Source: Lumbricus terrestris (taxonomy: Eukaryota > Annelida > Clitellata > Crassiclitellata > Lumbricidae). From it: a DNA stretch of 64,000 nucleotides. The position numbers were made by a program, and so were the translations under genes. Positions 23,582 through 33,802 of the stretch are shown in pieces. Position 1 is the first letter of the stretch. Each line of letters opens with the position of its first letter. The notes below the pieces were generated by a model, which made no database searches, was not told the origin of the DNA, and saw only the letters and a program-made list of their open reading frames with translations. The DNA is taken from the NCBI GenBank assembly GCA_949752735.1, contig OX457043.1:679528-743527 (forward strand). The letters run 5' to 3'.

Positions 23582-23833
23582 GTACGTTTAGTTTAAAAGT
23601 GATCGATGATAGGAATTTGGGCTATTGACGAAATTGGCCTGGGGGACTTAGAGAAGAAACGGGAATAACAATAGATGATACTCTGGTCTATGTGTCGTTT
23701 GCAATACTAGTATTTCTGATTGCTTAAGTTGTTCTTGATGATTGTATAAGTTGTAACTATTGTTGTTTGAGGAGTTAACCGAATGACAATAATAAGAAAC
23801 ATTACTGAAATTACCGACTTTGTTCATTGCTAG
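23582..23833 (+). other. Possible intron in the LTR leader
   Basis: A donor-like GTACGT at 23582 and an acceptor-like ttcattgctag ending at 23833 bound 252 bp. Removing it would shorten the roughly 870-nt leader before the ORF ATG. This is sequence-pattern inference only. Confidence 0.25.
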
Positions 23834-23869
23834 TATTAGAAAAACAAGTAGGCTTAACTAAAATACACT

Positions 23870-25561
23870 ATGGAGGACTCCCGAGCTGCGACTCCCGCAC
23901 AGCATTCAAGACCTCCCCCATCACTGGAAATGGTTTTAGAGGCTATTGCTTCCATGCATTCATCTATGCAAACTAACGCTAAGTCCTCCCAAGAAGCGAT
24001 ATTCGCAGTACAGTCAAAGGTTAGAGAAGCACTGACAGAGGCTGGGTCACGTCTAGAAAGGCTAAAATCATCGCCAATACCAAGATCTGTTGTGGGTTTG
24101 AACTCGGGACTGAGGTCCCCCGCTTCCATCATGGCGGACGCACCTTACCATTCGACCATCGGCCTGGCCGAAAGTACGGGTGCTAGACCCAAAGACTTGT
24201 CTCTCCCGCCTAACCCCGGTAGGCCTATTTTGCGACGTAGTGAACGACTATCAAGCAAAACTCCAATTTCCTATAGGGAATTAAGCAGCAGAAACAACTG
24301 GCCGTCATTCCATCGCGGGGATTCGAATCCAGAGGTCACCTCCTCTTGTCCTCCCTCCATCTCTAGGAACTACATGTACTACCCACAGCAGCACGCGGTC
24401 CCATTGAGCGAGGATCCGGAAGTGGCGAGTCCGGATAGGCCGATAGGGGCGGGCGTTACAATTGGTACCAGAAGTGGGGTACTGGTACAAATTGGTTCTA
24501 GAGATTTTGGTGATGATAGGTTCGAGGAGGAAGCTGATTATGCTGGAAGAGGTGAAATGGCAATGTCTTTTGAAAGAAGGGAGGAAACTGTGAGGAAACT
24601 AACGAAATTTGATGATAACATAGAGTTTATGTCTGATGATGGAAGTGTAGACATTGAGGTCAGTAAAATAATGGATAAAAACAAAATGCAAACAGCACAG
24701 CAACCAGAGGTTCGACATGTAGAAACAAACAAACCGATCGCTAATAGATTGCCACGGGAGGGGGGTGATAAGGTTAATCCAATGCCTTTGACCTCTTCGT
24801 CGCTTCCTCACGTCGAGCATCCTCGACCTAATCCGCAATGGAGGATGCCAGCGTCGCTCGCCTATGTCGATCAACCGCGAGCGGAAATGACGACGAACCT
24901 GGTCAACAGCCTGCCATCAACGTCAGGAAGGCCGACCTACCTGTCAATGGCCGACAGCGCTTTCGACGGCCGAACAACTTCAACCTTGGTCGGTCGAGGC
25001 TACGCTCGACCCGATCTCCGACCCGAACCTGTGGTGATGGCGACAGTCGACCGAATGCAACCGTACGCTCTTCCCGACCATTCATATCTTTCGCGGATGT
25101 CTGCTCCGACCCACGCTCCGAGCGCGTTCTACGAAAACATCGACAACCGAGTTTGGCTCGACCCGCTTCGCTGCCCCGACCCGCTTCGACCAAGCGACGA
25201 CATCTTTCCTCGGTGGCCACCCATCGTGGAATCGGTGAGAATGAGCTCCTGCCTCGGTGCGCAGAGTTTCGGATTCGGCCGTGACATCGAAGTACCTCGT
25301 TCAGCACTACTGAAGCCGACACTTCCGGTGAGGATTGAAACGACTGGCGATTGGGCACTACCGGCGACCTGCTCCGGTGGAACAATTAAAGAACCGGAAT
25401 CTATCGTCGTAACAGCTAAAGTACACGAAGTCATCCGTCTGGGACTTGTTGCCATCTGGGTAACTGTCCTTAAGGATCGTGACGGCCGTAAGTTGGAAGG
25501 ACAGGAACTCGCTTGTAACACTGGTTTGATTTTGATGATACATTTTTATTTTTCCATGTGA
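23870..25561 (+). CDS. Unknown 563-aa retroelement ORF spanning LTR and primer binding site
   Basis: The ATG at 23870 lies in the 5' LTR. Codons 1-197 are LTR-encoded, the primer binding site is translated as part of the protein (TRSGV), and 366 codons follow in the internal region. Residues 15-65 are helix-forming with spaced hydrophobics. The rest is rich in Pro, Ser, Arg and acidic residues. No zinc knuckle, DTG/DSG protease or YxDD motif is visible. By position it should be a Gag-like structural protein, but I do not recognise the family. The final residues after LKDRDGRKLEGQE run into AT-rich sequence, so the C-terminus may be truncated by an internal deletion. A strong donor-like GTAAGT occurs at about 25489. 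Ty1 TYA, which also starts inside its LTR and reads through the primer site, is a known parallel. Confidence 0.6.
   Translation: MEDSRAATPAQHSRPPPSLEMVLEAIASMHSSMQTNAKSSQEAIFAVQSKVREALTEAGSRLERLKSSPIPRSVVGLNSGLRSPASIMADAPYHSTIGLAESTGARPKDLSLPPNPGRPILRRSERLSSKTPISYRELSSRNNWPSFHRGDSNPEVTSSCPPSISRNYMYYPQQHAVPLSEDPEVASPDRPIGAGVTIGTRSGVLVQIGSRDFGDDRFEEEADYAGRGEMAMSFERREETVRKLTKFDDNIEFMSDDGSVDIEVSKIMDKNKMQTAQQPEVRHVETNKPIANRLPREGGDKVNPMPLTSSSLPHVEHPRPNPQWRMPASLAYVDQPRAEMTTNLVNSLPSTSGRPTYLSMADSAFDGRTTSTLVGRGYARPDLRPEPVVMATVDRMQPYALPDHSYLSRMSAPTHAPSAFYENIDNRVWLDPLRCPDPLRPSDDIFPRWPPIVESVRMSSCLGAQSFGFGRDIEVPRSALLKPTLPVRIETTGDWALPATCSGGTIKEPESIVVTAKVHEVIRLGLVAIWVTVLKDRDGRKLEGQELACNTGLILMIHFYFSM
24463..24480 (+). 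other. Primer binding site, tRNA-Leu-like
   Basis: TGGTACCAGAAGTGGGG begins 2 nt after the LTR end. It matches the complement of a tRNA-Leu 3' end (TGGTACCAGGAGTGG) with one mismatch. A second partial copy (tggtacaaattgg) follows at about 24484. Confidence 0.75.
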
Positions 25562-28017
25562 AGGAATTCTCATGTTTGTGGACTGCATAATAACTGTGTA
25601 CTTGGTTGATGCTTGCTGATGAATGCGTGAAATGGTGATTAAGATTTATATTGCAGTAGTATTCGTATTGTATTGCATTATATTATTGCTATGGACAATT
25701 TTAGTATTGCATTGCTATAAACAGATATAATGGCTGTCTTTGCATAGTGGTGCTATATAAATGTTGATCTGACTTGAGGATGAATGATTAAGGTTGCATA
25801 TTTTAATTAAGGCCATTGAACATGATGATGTGACCTGGTGACCTTGATTTCAGGCTGGGTTACATTGAGGTAATGTGAGGCAAGATCAACATGTTTTCGC
25901 CCTATATAGGCCTATTGACTAATACAGTCATTTAATAATAATTATTAAGAGACTTACGCAGTTAATTTTTGATGCTTTTAATTTCTGTGTAAGGGTTTAC
26001 AAGTATAGCAGTTTGCATGACTGATATAATTATATATAATATTCAGCAGTGAATAGATGCATATTAGTTGAGACCCATATAGCTCTTAACTGTATTTTTA
26101 GGTTCTGTCAGGACTATATAGTATATAGGTTGTCGTGATTATGTGTAGGCCTACTTGTGCTAGCCGTTTAACGCTAGGCATAAGCGATAATAAATTATTT
26201 AATTTTGCTCTGATTAGCCCATGTAATTCCTGTAATGATCTGGTAGTGTTCGCCATGATTAAACTAGTTAGGTCTAATGCTGTGTAATTTCTGCATCAAT
26301 TTGTTAGTGTGAGGCTTTATTTTAATAGGAGCTATACTCTTACAATGCACAGTTTGGGACTTATAATTTTGACAGTGTTGGCTATGATTAAATTAGGGGC
26401 ATAATAATATTAATTAGGGCTAGAAATAATAATAATAATTAGAATCTCTGTGTGTATGATGAATAAGACTGGCTATTTAATTTTTCATTTTAACTACCGT
26501 GGATATAGTTTAAACGTGCCATGTAAGGTTTATCAATAATATTAGCTTAGTAAAGTTTTGCCACGATTTATTTACTGACCTAGTAATTTTGCGATTTCGG
26601 TTATCTTGCACGTGGGCGTGCATGTACGAAAGGTTCTTGGCGGACCTCACTTCCCGACTTCAGATAATTATGATGGACAGAGGGGAGGAAGAAGCCCATG
26701 CAAAGGGTCTCGTCTAATGATCATTGGCAAAAATTGTTTCCCGGATATTATGTTATCGGCTGTGTGGGTTTCCTATGCAGAGGATTAATGTTGGATTAAA
26801 AGAAAGAATGAATGAATGAAAAATGATGCAATGATGTTAAGTTAATGCATAGCCTAAAACATAGACTAACGTGGTCTAGGACTATATAGGTATGATTAAA
26901 GGGCCATTTTAGTTTTTAAAAATTATGATAATCTTTCTACCGTAAGCCTATGATTTTATGGTTACGCTGTACCCCAATATTGCAGGCAGTTATACAGCGC
27001 CAGACCATGTGTAACCAATGATCGTTTTGCAGTATATTTAGTTGATTCAGTTAAGCCTTGTTATCGTAGTTATATTATATTTTGCATTGGACAATGAAGC
27101 CTATTAAATAATTTACGGCTTACTGGACTCAGTCATGTCTATGTACGAATATAGGCCTAAATTTATACACGGTTATGTGATGTGTGTAAATATGTAATTG
27201 CTGCTGTTATGGTGCCCTAAATAAGTTCCTATTATTCTGTGCATAATCGGTTGCATTTTAATTTAGGATTGCATAGCCATACTAGTAGGCCTACCGAAAT
27301 ATGCTATGTTGAAAGCAGGCCTAGGTCTAATTGCATAATTATTATTAAGATAAAGTTAGGCTTGGTCTTTTACGGTTAAACATTGATGAAGGCCTATGCG
27401 ATAGTTATAATAACCATAAGCTATGTAGAGATTTAAGCTGTGTGCACAGTCTCTGATAATTTACCGGAAATCTGTTTTGATGTGATAGCAGTGCTATGTT
27501 GAGATTAATGGGATCCGAGAATTAGGTTCAACTGCTTAGAGTGTCTTTAAATGTAGACTTTTTCCTACAGTGAAACGCCTAAAGGAGTCTCGATGATAAT
27601 TGCCATAGGTGGCCTTTTGATAAGATGACCCTTGTAACGGTAATATAGACTTATGGATTTTGTAGCTGTGTCGTAGGTTCCTGAGTCAATGTTTGCCGTC
27701 GAATTCTTGGTGCGTAACTGAACTAAAATAAGCTTGTAAAATGTAATAATGTTTACATCTTCGTCTGGACATTTGAGGAGCGGAGCTATATAAATTAAGT
27801 AACTTTTTGCTTGAATTGATAATTGTGAGCTGATATAAGATCAGCTAGACTTTGACGTTTATTGCTTAAACCTTGTGAGCTATCGTTATTTTGACTGTCT
27901 TTGCATAATTTTATTCCTTGCATTTAATTTTGAACTTTGGATGTACAAATCAGAGTATCGCCTTATTACCCATTGCAGAATATGTTTTTCCAAATAAATA
28001 TATTCCGCAATTGTCTT
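25562..28017 (+). other. AT-rich non-coding internal region of the LTR element
   Basis: About 2.5 kb without a long ORF in the element's sense strand, markedly more AT-rich than the ORF before it. Short motifs resembling SINE tails (gtgctatataaatg near 25748, gagctatataaat near 27783) suggest that old host sequence or SINE remnants were captured. This is where pol would lie in an autonomous element. Confidence 0.7.
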
Positions 28018-28029
28018 GGTTGGGGGTAG
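28018..28029 (+). other. Weak polypurine tract
   Basis: ggttgggggtag directly precedes the right LTR. It is the only purine-rich stretch at the expected place, but it contains three T residues. Confidence 0.4.
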
Positions 28030-30302
28030 TGTAACGCCCGTATGACGTGACGTTACGGCTTCCGATAGTTATTTTTGGAATCCGCCATTTGCGCTTCGGG
28101 TGATCGGTATATTATTATATATATTGGATTGCGGCCAGCGCGAATTAATGGCCTCGCGATGCGCCATCTTGTGTCGATATGCGACGATGCGTCGGCGGTC
28201 GGCGACTAATATATATTGGGTTTCTGCCATCGGGTTTTAATTACTTCCGGTCGGCAACTGATACGTATTGGACCATGGCCAGCGCGTCTTAATCGTTCGC
28301 GACATAGCGGTAATCGGTATCTGAGCGATCAGCAGTCAGTCGTCATAAGTCGCTATTTTTTTCCCACGCTTACTATAGTCGGGAATCGGCCAGAGAGAGA
28401 AAGGGAGCGACACCAGACATAGTCACACAGACAGGCTCTGTAGTAACAGACATGGACGCTGGTATAATCCACCGCTGTGACGGATACTATAGTTGTATAT
28501 ATACGCGATGGCACCAGGCGAAGTCGCTATCACAAAGAGAGATACAAAGGAAGATAGAAAGGGAGGACCTAGTGTGTCGTCGGATAGCGCATTTTAATGG
28601 GCATAGAGAGAGAGACCGATACAGTCCGACAGACAGGATGGTAGACACAAAGACACGTGGGCGTGATCTTGGCAGCTATTTTTGCTGCGTATATGCTTTT
28701 GCGCAGTTCTTGCCACGTATACCTAAATGCGTAGATTTTTAAATGCGCAGTTGGTGACGTCAGAAGGCTCTATATAAAGCCGCGCATTGTCGACAGAGTG
28801 CGCAGAAGAGACGACAATGTAGATCTTGACAGAGTGGAGAAGTGTTCAGTGGAGTTGCTTGAATCCGACGTTGGGAGAGAAGACAATGGAGATCCGGACC
28901 GAGGGAGTCCGACGTAAGACAATGGAGATCCGGACCGAGGGAGTCCGACGTTAGGTTAGATGCGCACTGTCGACGATTGGGGAGATGACATTGTGGATCT
29001 TTGTCGACGGAGTGGAGAAGTGTTCAGTGGAGTAGCTTAAATTCGACGCTGAAGTTAAAAGGCGCCGTTGCGATTTTTATTGAAAGTCTTTCGGATTCTG
29101 TCCTCGATCGGAGGAATGTAATACGTATCAGTGTTGCGTCGAATCGTTACTGCTGAGCGAATTTATCGTCGTCTTGAAGTTCGGTTGTGTCTTAGGCGAT
29201 AGCCTGAAAGTTTGTTTGCCCATGAGGCGTCAATTAATCGATATATATATATATAGTTCGACGGGTTGTTTTCGTTCGGCGGATATCGTCGCCAATCTAC
29301 GGAAGTCAATCTTTTTCGGACTCCTTTCGGCGCTATACTTCCTCGACGCCTATCCAGGAACTACGTATGTCTCCGGATTCCGCGCATCCTCTCTCAGCAT
29401 TATGTCCAGCCAATGATATCGAGGTACGTTTAGTTTAAAAGTGATCGATGATAGGAATTTGGGCTATTGACGAAATTGGCCTGGGGGACTTAGAGAAGAA
29501 ACGGGAATAACAATAGATGATACTCTGGTCTATGTGTCGTTTGCAATACTAGTATTTCTGATTGCTTAAGTTGTTCTTGATGATTGTATAAGTTGTAACT
29601 ATTGTTGTTTGAGGAGTTAACCGAATGACAATAATAAGAAACATTACTGAAATTACCGACTTTGTTCATTGCTAGTATTAGAAAAACAAGTAGGCTTAAC
29701 TAAAATACACTATGGAGGACTCCCGAGCTGCGACTCCCGCACAGCATTCAAGACCTCCCCCATCACTGGAAATGGTTTTAGAGGCTATTGCTTCCATGCA
29801 TTCATCTATGCAAACTAACGCTAAGTCCTCCCAAGAAGCGATATTCGCAGTACAGTCAAAGGTTAGAGAAGCACTGACAGAGGCTGGGTCACGTCTAGAA
29901 AGGCTAAAATCATCGCCAATACCAAGATCTGTTGTGGGTTTGAACTCGGGACTGAGGTCCCCCGCTTCCATCATGGCGGACGCACCTTACCATTCGACCA
30001 TCGGCCTGGCCGAAAGTACGGGTGCTAGACCCAAAGACTTGTCTCTCCCGCCTAACCCCGGTAGGCCTATTTTGCGACGTAGTGAACGACTATCAAGCAA
30101 AACTCCAATTTCCTATAGGGAATTAAGCAGCAGAAACAACTGGCCGTCATTCCATCGCGGGGATTCGAATCCAGAGGTCACCTCCTCTTGTCCTCCCTCC
30201 ATCTCTAGGAACTACATGTACTACCCACAGCAGCACGCGGTCCCATTGAGCGAGGATCCGGAAGTGGCGAGTCCGGATAGGCCGATAGGGGCGGGCGTTA
30301 CA
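28030..30302 (+). repeat. 3' LTR, 2273 bp
   Basis: The same sequence as the 5' LTR plus a 36-bp tandem duplication of aagacaatggagatccgg.. at about 28879-28951, which accounts exactly for the 36-bp length difference. The 197 LTR codons of the ORF are present and run out into flanking GGA repeat, giving a meaningless 273-codon frame. Confidence 0.93.
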
Positions 30303-30332
30303 GGAGGACCGTCGCCTCAACGATGCAAGGAG

Positions 30333-30652
30333 GTGGAGGAGGAGGAAGACGACGACGAGGAGAAGGAGGAAGAAGAAGAAGAGGAGGAGGAGGAGAAGGA
30401 GGAGGAGCGGGAGGAGGAGCAGGAAGAGGAAGAAGAAGAAGAGGAGGCGGATAAGAAGAAGGAGAAGGAGGAAGAGCAGGAGGAGAAGAAAAAGGATAAA
30501 GAGGAGAAGGAGGAGGAGGAGGAGAAAGAGTAGGAGGCGGAGGAGGAGGAAGAAGAAGAGGAGAAGGAGAAAGAAGAGGAGCAGGAGGAGGAGGAGAAGG
30601 AGGAGAAAGAGGAGGAGGAGAAAGAAAAGTAGAAGGTGGAGGAGGAGGAGGA
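30333..30652. repeat. Purine-only GGA/GAA tract
   Basis: About 320 bp, almost entirely GGA, GAA and GAG, next to the right end of the LTR element. It has triplex-forming composition. No gene seen here or from 30653 to 31015. Confidence 0.95.
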
Positions 30653-31015
30653 TTGGACATGTGTTCAAAATAAACGTCAGTAAACTTAAGGTTACAGCAG
30701 TAATTGCATCGTGGTAGCAAGGCATCTTGAGTAACCGATAATTAGCATCATAATAATTGTTGTTGAGACAGTCGACGAAACTGTAGCCACATAGCAAATG
30801 AAACAATTTCGGTCGAAGTCCAATTTCCAGGCTGCAGCTGAATGACTGCGTGGGTGTCATAATAATCAAAAAGTCAACGGACACGAATTGAGTTTTTAAA
30901 AGATTTTGAAAAGAGATTTTCTCGAGACGTATAATAAGCCGTCGACATATTCTCTGAATTCATGTTCTGACGTTTATGGTTATGAAGGAGTACTTCTTGT
31001 AAATGTAAATGTAAT

Positions 31016-31252
31016 CGGATTTTTATATAGCGGCTGTCTTATGGCCTCGACCCTGAGGGTGAGATCCTTCACCACCGCTCGCCCGTTTGAATGGGCGCCA
31101 CGCCATTTAGGTCCCCTTGGGCGGACCGTGCTAGCCAGAGATTTTGAATCTCTGAAACAGCCACCTTCGGGAATCGAACCGCGGCCCGCACGCTCTCTTC
31201 CACAGACGCGCGGTCGCCAGCTCTCTTACCGATGTAGCTAATGTGGGCTAAC
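31016..31252 (-). mobile_element. tRNA-derived SINE, family 2 (copy 1)
   Basis: On the minus strand it starts with an A-box-like TAGCTACATCGGTAAGAG (31221-31240) and a perfect B box GGTTCGATTCC (31170-31180), then a body containing GGGGACCTAAATGGCGT. The tail here is a gccgctatataaaaat type, unlike the tail of the copy at 35798. Confidence 0.8.
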
Positions 31253-31554
31253 GTTGTAGAAGAGTTTCCGTTACAGGTAAGGCAGGCGCATACACAGACA
31301 TAGCAAGGCATACACAGGCATAGACAGACAGGGTCGTATAATAGTCCTACTGCATCTATAGGAGACGTACGACTCTGAATGTAAACACAGATTACTCGTG
31401 TAATGATTTGATCTGTATGCACATCCACATTGGCAATCATTATTATCTCCTAAGAACTCATTCGCTCCATTCACCATCTCCATTCTGCCGCATGTTCCGT
31501 TGAATCCCGAGGGATCGACGACACAGAGGGAATTACCTTCCACCCACGACCCAC

Positions 31555-31722
31555 GACCCACCCACCAACCCACTCACCCACCCACCCACTCACCCACCCA
31601 CCCACTCACCCACCCACCAACCCAATCACCAACTCACCAACCCACCCACTCACCCACTTACCCACCCACCAACCCAATCACCAACTCACCCACTCACCCA
31701 CTTACCCACTTACCCACCCATC
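31555..31722. repeat. CCCA/CTCA array
   Basis: Tandem cccacccactcacccac units with variants. A short CAGA-like tract lies at 31280-31330 before it. Confidence 0.9.
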
Positions 31723-31791
31723 TTTGGTTGATCGTAATTATGAGGAGTGTGGCGCCAACTGCGATGAAACGTTGAACCACAACCTCTATAG

Positions 31792-32600
31792 GAGTCTAGG
31801 ACAATACCCCCGGACTAAACCCCCCGGACAAAACCCCCGGAACAAAACCCCCGGACAAACCCCCCCGGTATAAACCCCCCCGGACAAAACCCCCCGGACA
31901 GAACACCAACAAGATTGTCACCTTCCAGTTTCAGCTTCGCCTTGCATTCGCCCTGTTTCTCTTTATTTTGTCTGCGCTTCTCACACTCGTACGATGTAAT
32001 ACCATTAGCTAACTGTTTCTGCTTTACAAAAACGTAGCCGTTATATATAACTTTACGTTTACCCTTATCTGATACTACAACTCCATGCCTGCTTTCTGTC
32101 TAAAGTTTTGCAAATACTGTACTGTCTATGAAATTTTCACTGCCCCTTATACTCAGACGGTCTTCAACAGTGTCTAGGCTCTGCTCTTGTTACATTAATT
32201 AACACCTGTTGATCAGAATCTCTAGGCTCTATACCTACCTTCATTATTTACTTGATTAATTAGCACCTCTTCAATGTGCTGTTGATCAGAATATCTAGGC
32301 TCTACCTACCCTTTAACACCTTTTCAGTTACTTGCTAGATTATTTAACACCTCTTCAATTTGTCACCTGATTACGGAGCTGGTGTTTTTTTTATACCGGT
32401 ATATAAGTAATAAAACCTTTGTGATTAGGCCTATGGTAAAGACGAAACCTATTTCTTTTACAATAAAACATACCGGGGGTGGGGGAGTTTCATACCGGGG
32501 GGTTTTGTCTGGGGGTTTTATACCGGGGGGGTTTTGCCCGGGGGGTTTTGTCCGGGGGGTTTTGTCCGGGGGTTTTGTCCGGGGGTATTGTCCTGCTCCC
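31792..32600. mobile_element. Mutator-like element with tandem-repeat terminal inverted arms
   Basis: Exact 9-bp flanking duplication cctctatag (31783-31791, 32601-32609), the length typical of Mutator-superfamily elements. The ends share AGGACAATACCCCCGGAC in inverted orientation, and each arm continues as a short array of CCCCCGGACAAAA units (31800-31910; inverted 32475-32595). The interior keeps a FLYWCH zinc-finger fragment, a domain often found in animal Mutator-like elements. No transposase core remains. Confidence 0.78.
31903..32099 (-). pseudogene. FLYWCH-type zinc-finger fragment
   Basis: This minus-strand frame is open for about 65 codons after a TAG at 32102-32100. It reads VVVSDKGKRKVIYNGYVFV, then a Y-E-C-E-K-R-R stretch, then GECKAKLKLEGDNLVG. 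The spacing matches FLYWCH: an aromatic in the YNGYVF block, then C, R and a second C. The terminal histidine pair is lost where the sequence enters the repeat arm. It has no start codon or catalytic part, so it is a relic inside the Mutator-like element. Confidence 0.65.
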
Positions 32601-32606
32601 CCTCTA

Positions 32607-32676
32607 TAGACATTGACATAATGTCTGATAGACATTGACATAATGTCTGATAGACATTATGTCAATGTCTATAGAC
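32607..32676. repeat. Tandem plus inverted 22-bp repeat (hairpin)
   Basis: Two direct copies of tagacattgacataatgtctga followed by the inverted tagacattatgtcaatgtcta. It could fold into a cruciform and lies between the Mutator-like element and a LINE fragment. Confidence 0.85.
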
Positions 32677-32693
32677 ACTCATTGTGTTGCTGA

Positions 32694-33139
32694 AAAAGAA
32701 GGTACTACAGACATGCATTTTCAGCACTCTGTTATACGGGTGCGAGGCCTGGGTGGTAACGAAGTACATTGAACAAAGACTTATGGCCTTCGAAAGAAAG
32801 TGCTACAGGAAAATACTAAGAATAGGGTGGATGCAGAAGGTAAACAACACAGAACTATACAAGCGAGTGCAGTTAAAACAAAACATCATGCAGAAGCTGA
32901 TCAGAAGGAAACTAGGATTGTTCGGGCACATCTGCAGAATGGATAACAGCAGGAAGATCAAAGCACTGATGTTCGGACGAATGGATGGGACAAACAAGAG
33001 AGGAAGGCCTCATAGGGAATGGCTCGACGACATATCCGATTGGGGCAAGGCCCCGCTTCAGGAGCTGAGCGGAACGGCGCTGGATAGGAGAAAGTGGAAG
33101 GACCTGGTGAAGAAGGCATCGGACACCTACGGGCGCTGA
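32694..33139 (+). pseudogene. LINE reverse transcriptase, C-terminal domain fragment
   Basis: About 148 codons, open to a natural stop. Recognisable blocks are LLYGCEAWVVTK, ERKCYRKILRIGW, RRKLGLFGHICRMD and KRGRPHREWLDDI, the usual order in the C-terminal region of non-LTR retrotransposon ORF2 proteins. The catalytic palm is absent because of 5' truncation. The frame is undamaged, so the insertion may be fairly young. Confidence 0.85.
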
Positions 33140-33163
33140 GCCCACGGTTGCTGATGATGATGA
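32694..33163 (+). mobile_element. 5'-truncated LINE, 3' end copy 1
   Basis: Flanked by an exact 11-bp target duplication tgtgttgctga (32683-32693, 33164-33174). It ends gggcgctgagcccacggttg then a TGA trinucleotide tail. Only the C-terminal part of the reverse transcriptase ORF is included. Truncation at the 5' end with a microsatellite tail is the usual result of target-primed reverse transcription. Confidence 0.88.
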
Positions 33164-33174
33164 TGTGTTGCTGA

Positions 33175-33581
33175 GGTTTCTGTTCCCAATGGCAATGACG
33201 GCGATAACAGTACTAACAGTCCATTCCAAGAAGGCATACTATACACGTACATGCAAGTGATATGTTTGTTTGCAAGCTTACACGTATACACATGTGTGTG
33301 CTAATGTGTGCTTGATAACATGCCGAGTGCAGGGCATGTTACCGAGTGAAAGAAATGTCTAAAATTTAGCCATTGAGCCAGTAGTGATTGCTTTCTCTCT
33401 ACAAACAAATTTCTTTATACCACACATGCGGTGTTTATCGTCAGCGATGTATTTTAACCAAAATACATGTAAGTGAAACTGTTTATTGCAATGCAGACGG
33501 CAACAGATTTTATCGCCACCGTCTTAGACCTTTCCATCAGCATCTCACTTAAAATAAGAATGATTGATTGTTTTTTGTTTT
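33175..33581. other. No gene seen
   Basis: Unique sequence with a small cluster of tgtgtgcta/tgtgctt units near 33290-33320. Confidence 0.4.
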
Positions 33582-33764
33582 CAAAACAAACGTATCGTTT
33601 AATCATTGTCTGTATAGTATTAGGAAGTACCTCCAGAAATAGGTCACATGACATCATGATGTAAGTAAAAACATTATGATAGCAAATTGAAATTAATCGA
33701 TGAATTGTTTTGGTGGTACTTCCTAATACTATACAGACAATGATTAAACGATACGTTTGTTTTG
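33582..33764. repeat. Perfect 50-bp inverted repeat with 83-bp loop
   Basis: Bases 33582-33631 and 33715-33764 are exact reverse complements over all 50 positions (outer end caaaacaaacg). No flanking target duplication is evident. Perfect arms imply recent origin or conversion. Confidence 0.95.
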
Positions 33765-33802
33765 CGCTGACAACAAAGAAAAAACACGATTGAAATCCAA
33801 TG

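Larger units (their letters stand above)
22224..24460 (+). repeat. 5' LTR, 2237 bp
   Basis: Contains a U3-like CG-rich part with repeated ggccagcgcg motifs, a CRE plus TATA promoter near 22950-22973, and a long R-U5 part that includes the first 197 codons of the element's ORF. Where I compared it with the right LTR, including every ORF both contain, the two were identical. The only difference noted is a 36-bp duplication in the right copy. Confidence 0.93.
22224..30302 (+). mobile_element. Complete LTR retrotransposon, non-autonomous, 8.08 kb, very long LTRs
   Basis: Two direct copies of a 2.2-kb sequence, each beginning TGTAACGCCCG and ending CGGGCGTTACA (TG..CA with an 11-bp inverted terminus), enclose 3.57 kb. 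A 4-bp target duplication GGAG flanks it (22220-22223 and 30303-30306). A tRNA-Leu-type primer site follows the left LTR. The only long ORF starts in the left LTR. No retropepsin, reverse transcriptase, RNase H or integrase motif was found in any frame. It therefore looks like a LARD-type element that depends on another element's enzymes. It sits in intron 1 of the GPCR, in the orientation opposite to that gene. Superfamily is unresolved; a 4-bp duplication fits Gypsy or BEL better than Copia. Confidence 0.93.

Noticed and set aside
29712..30533. 273-codon ORF joining the LTR protein to a Glu-rich tail
   Set aside because: It is the 3' LTR copy of the ORF start running into the flanking GGA repeat. 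There is no sign that it is a functional fusion.
30147..30884. Minus-strand 245-codon leucine-rich ORF
   Set aside because: It is the reverse frame of the GGA/GAA tract.
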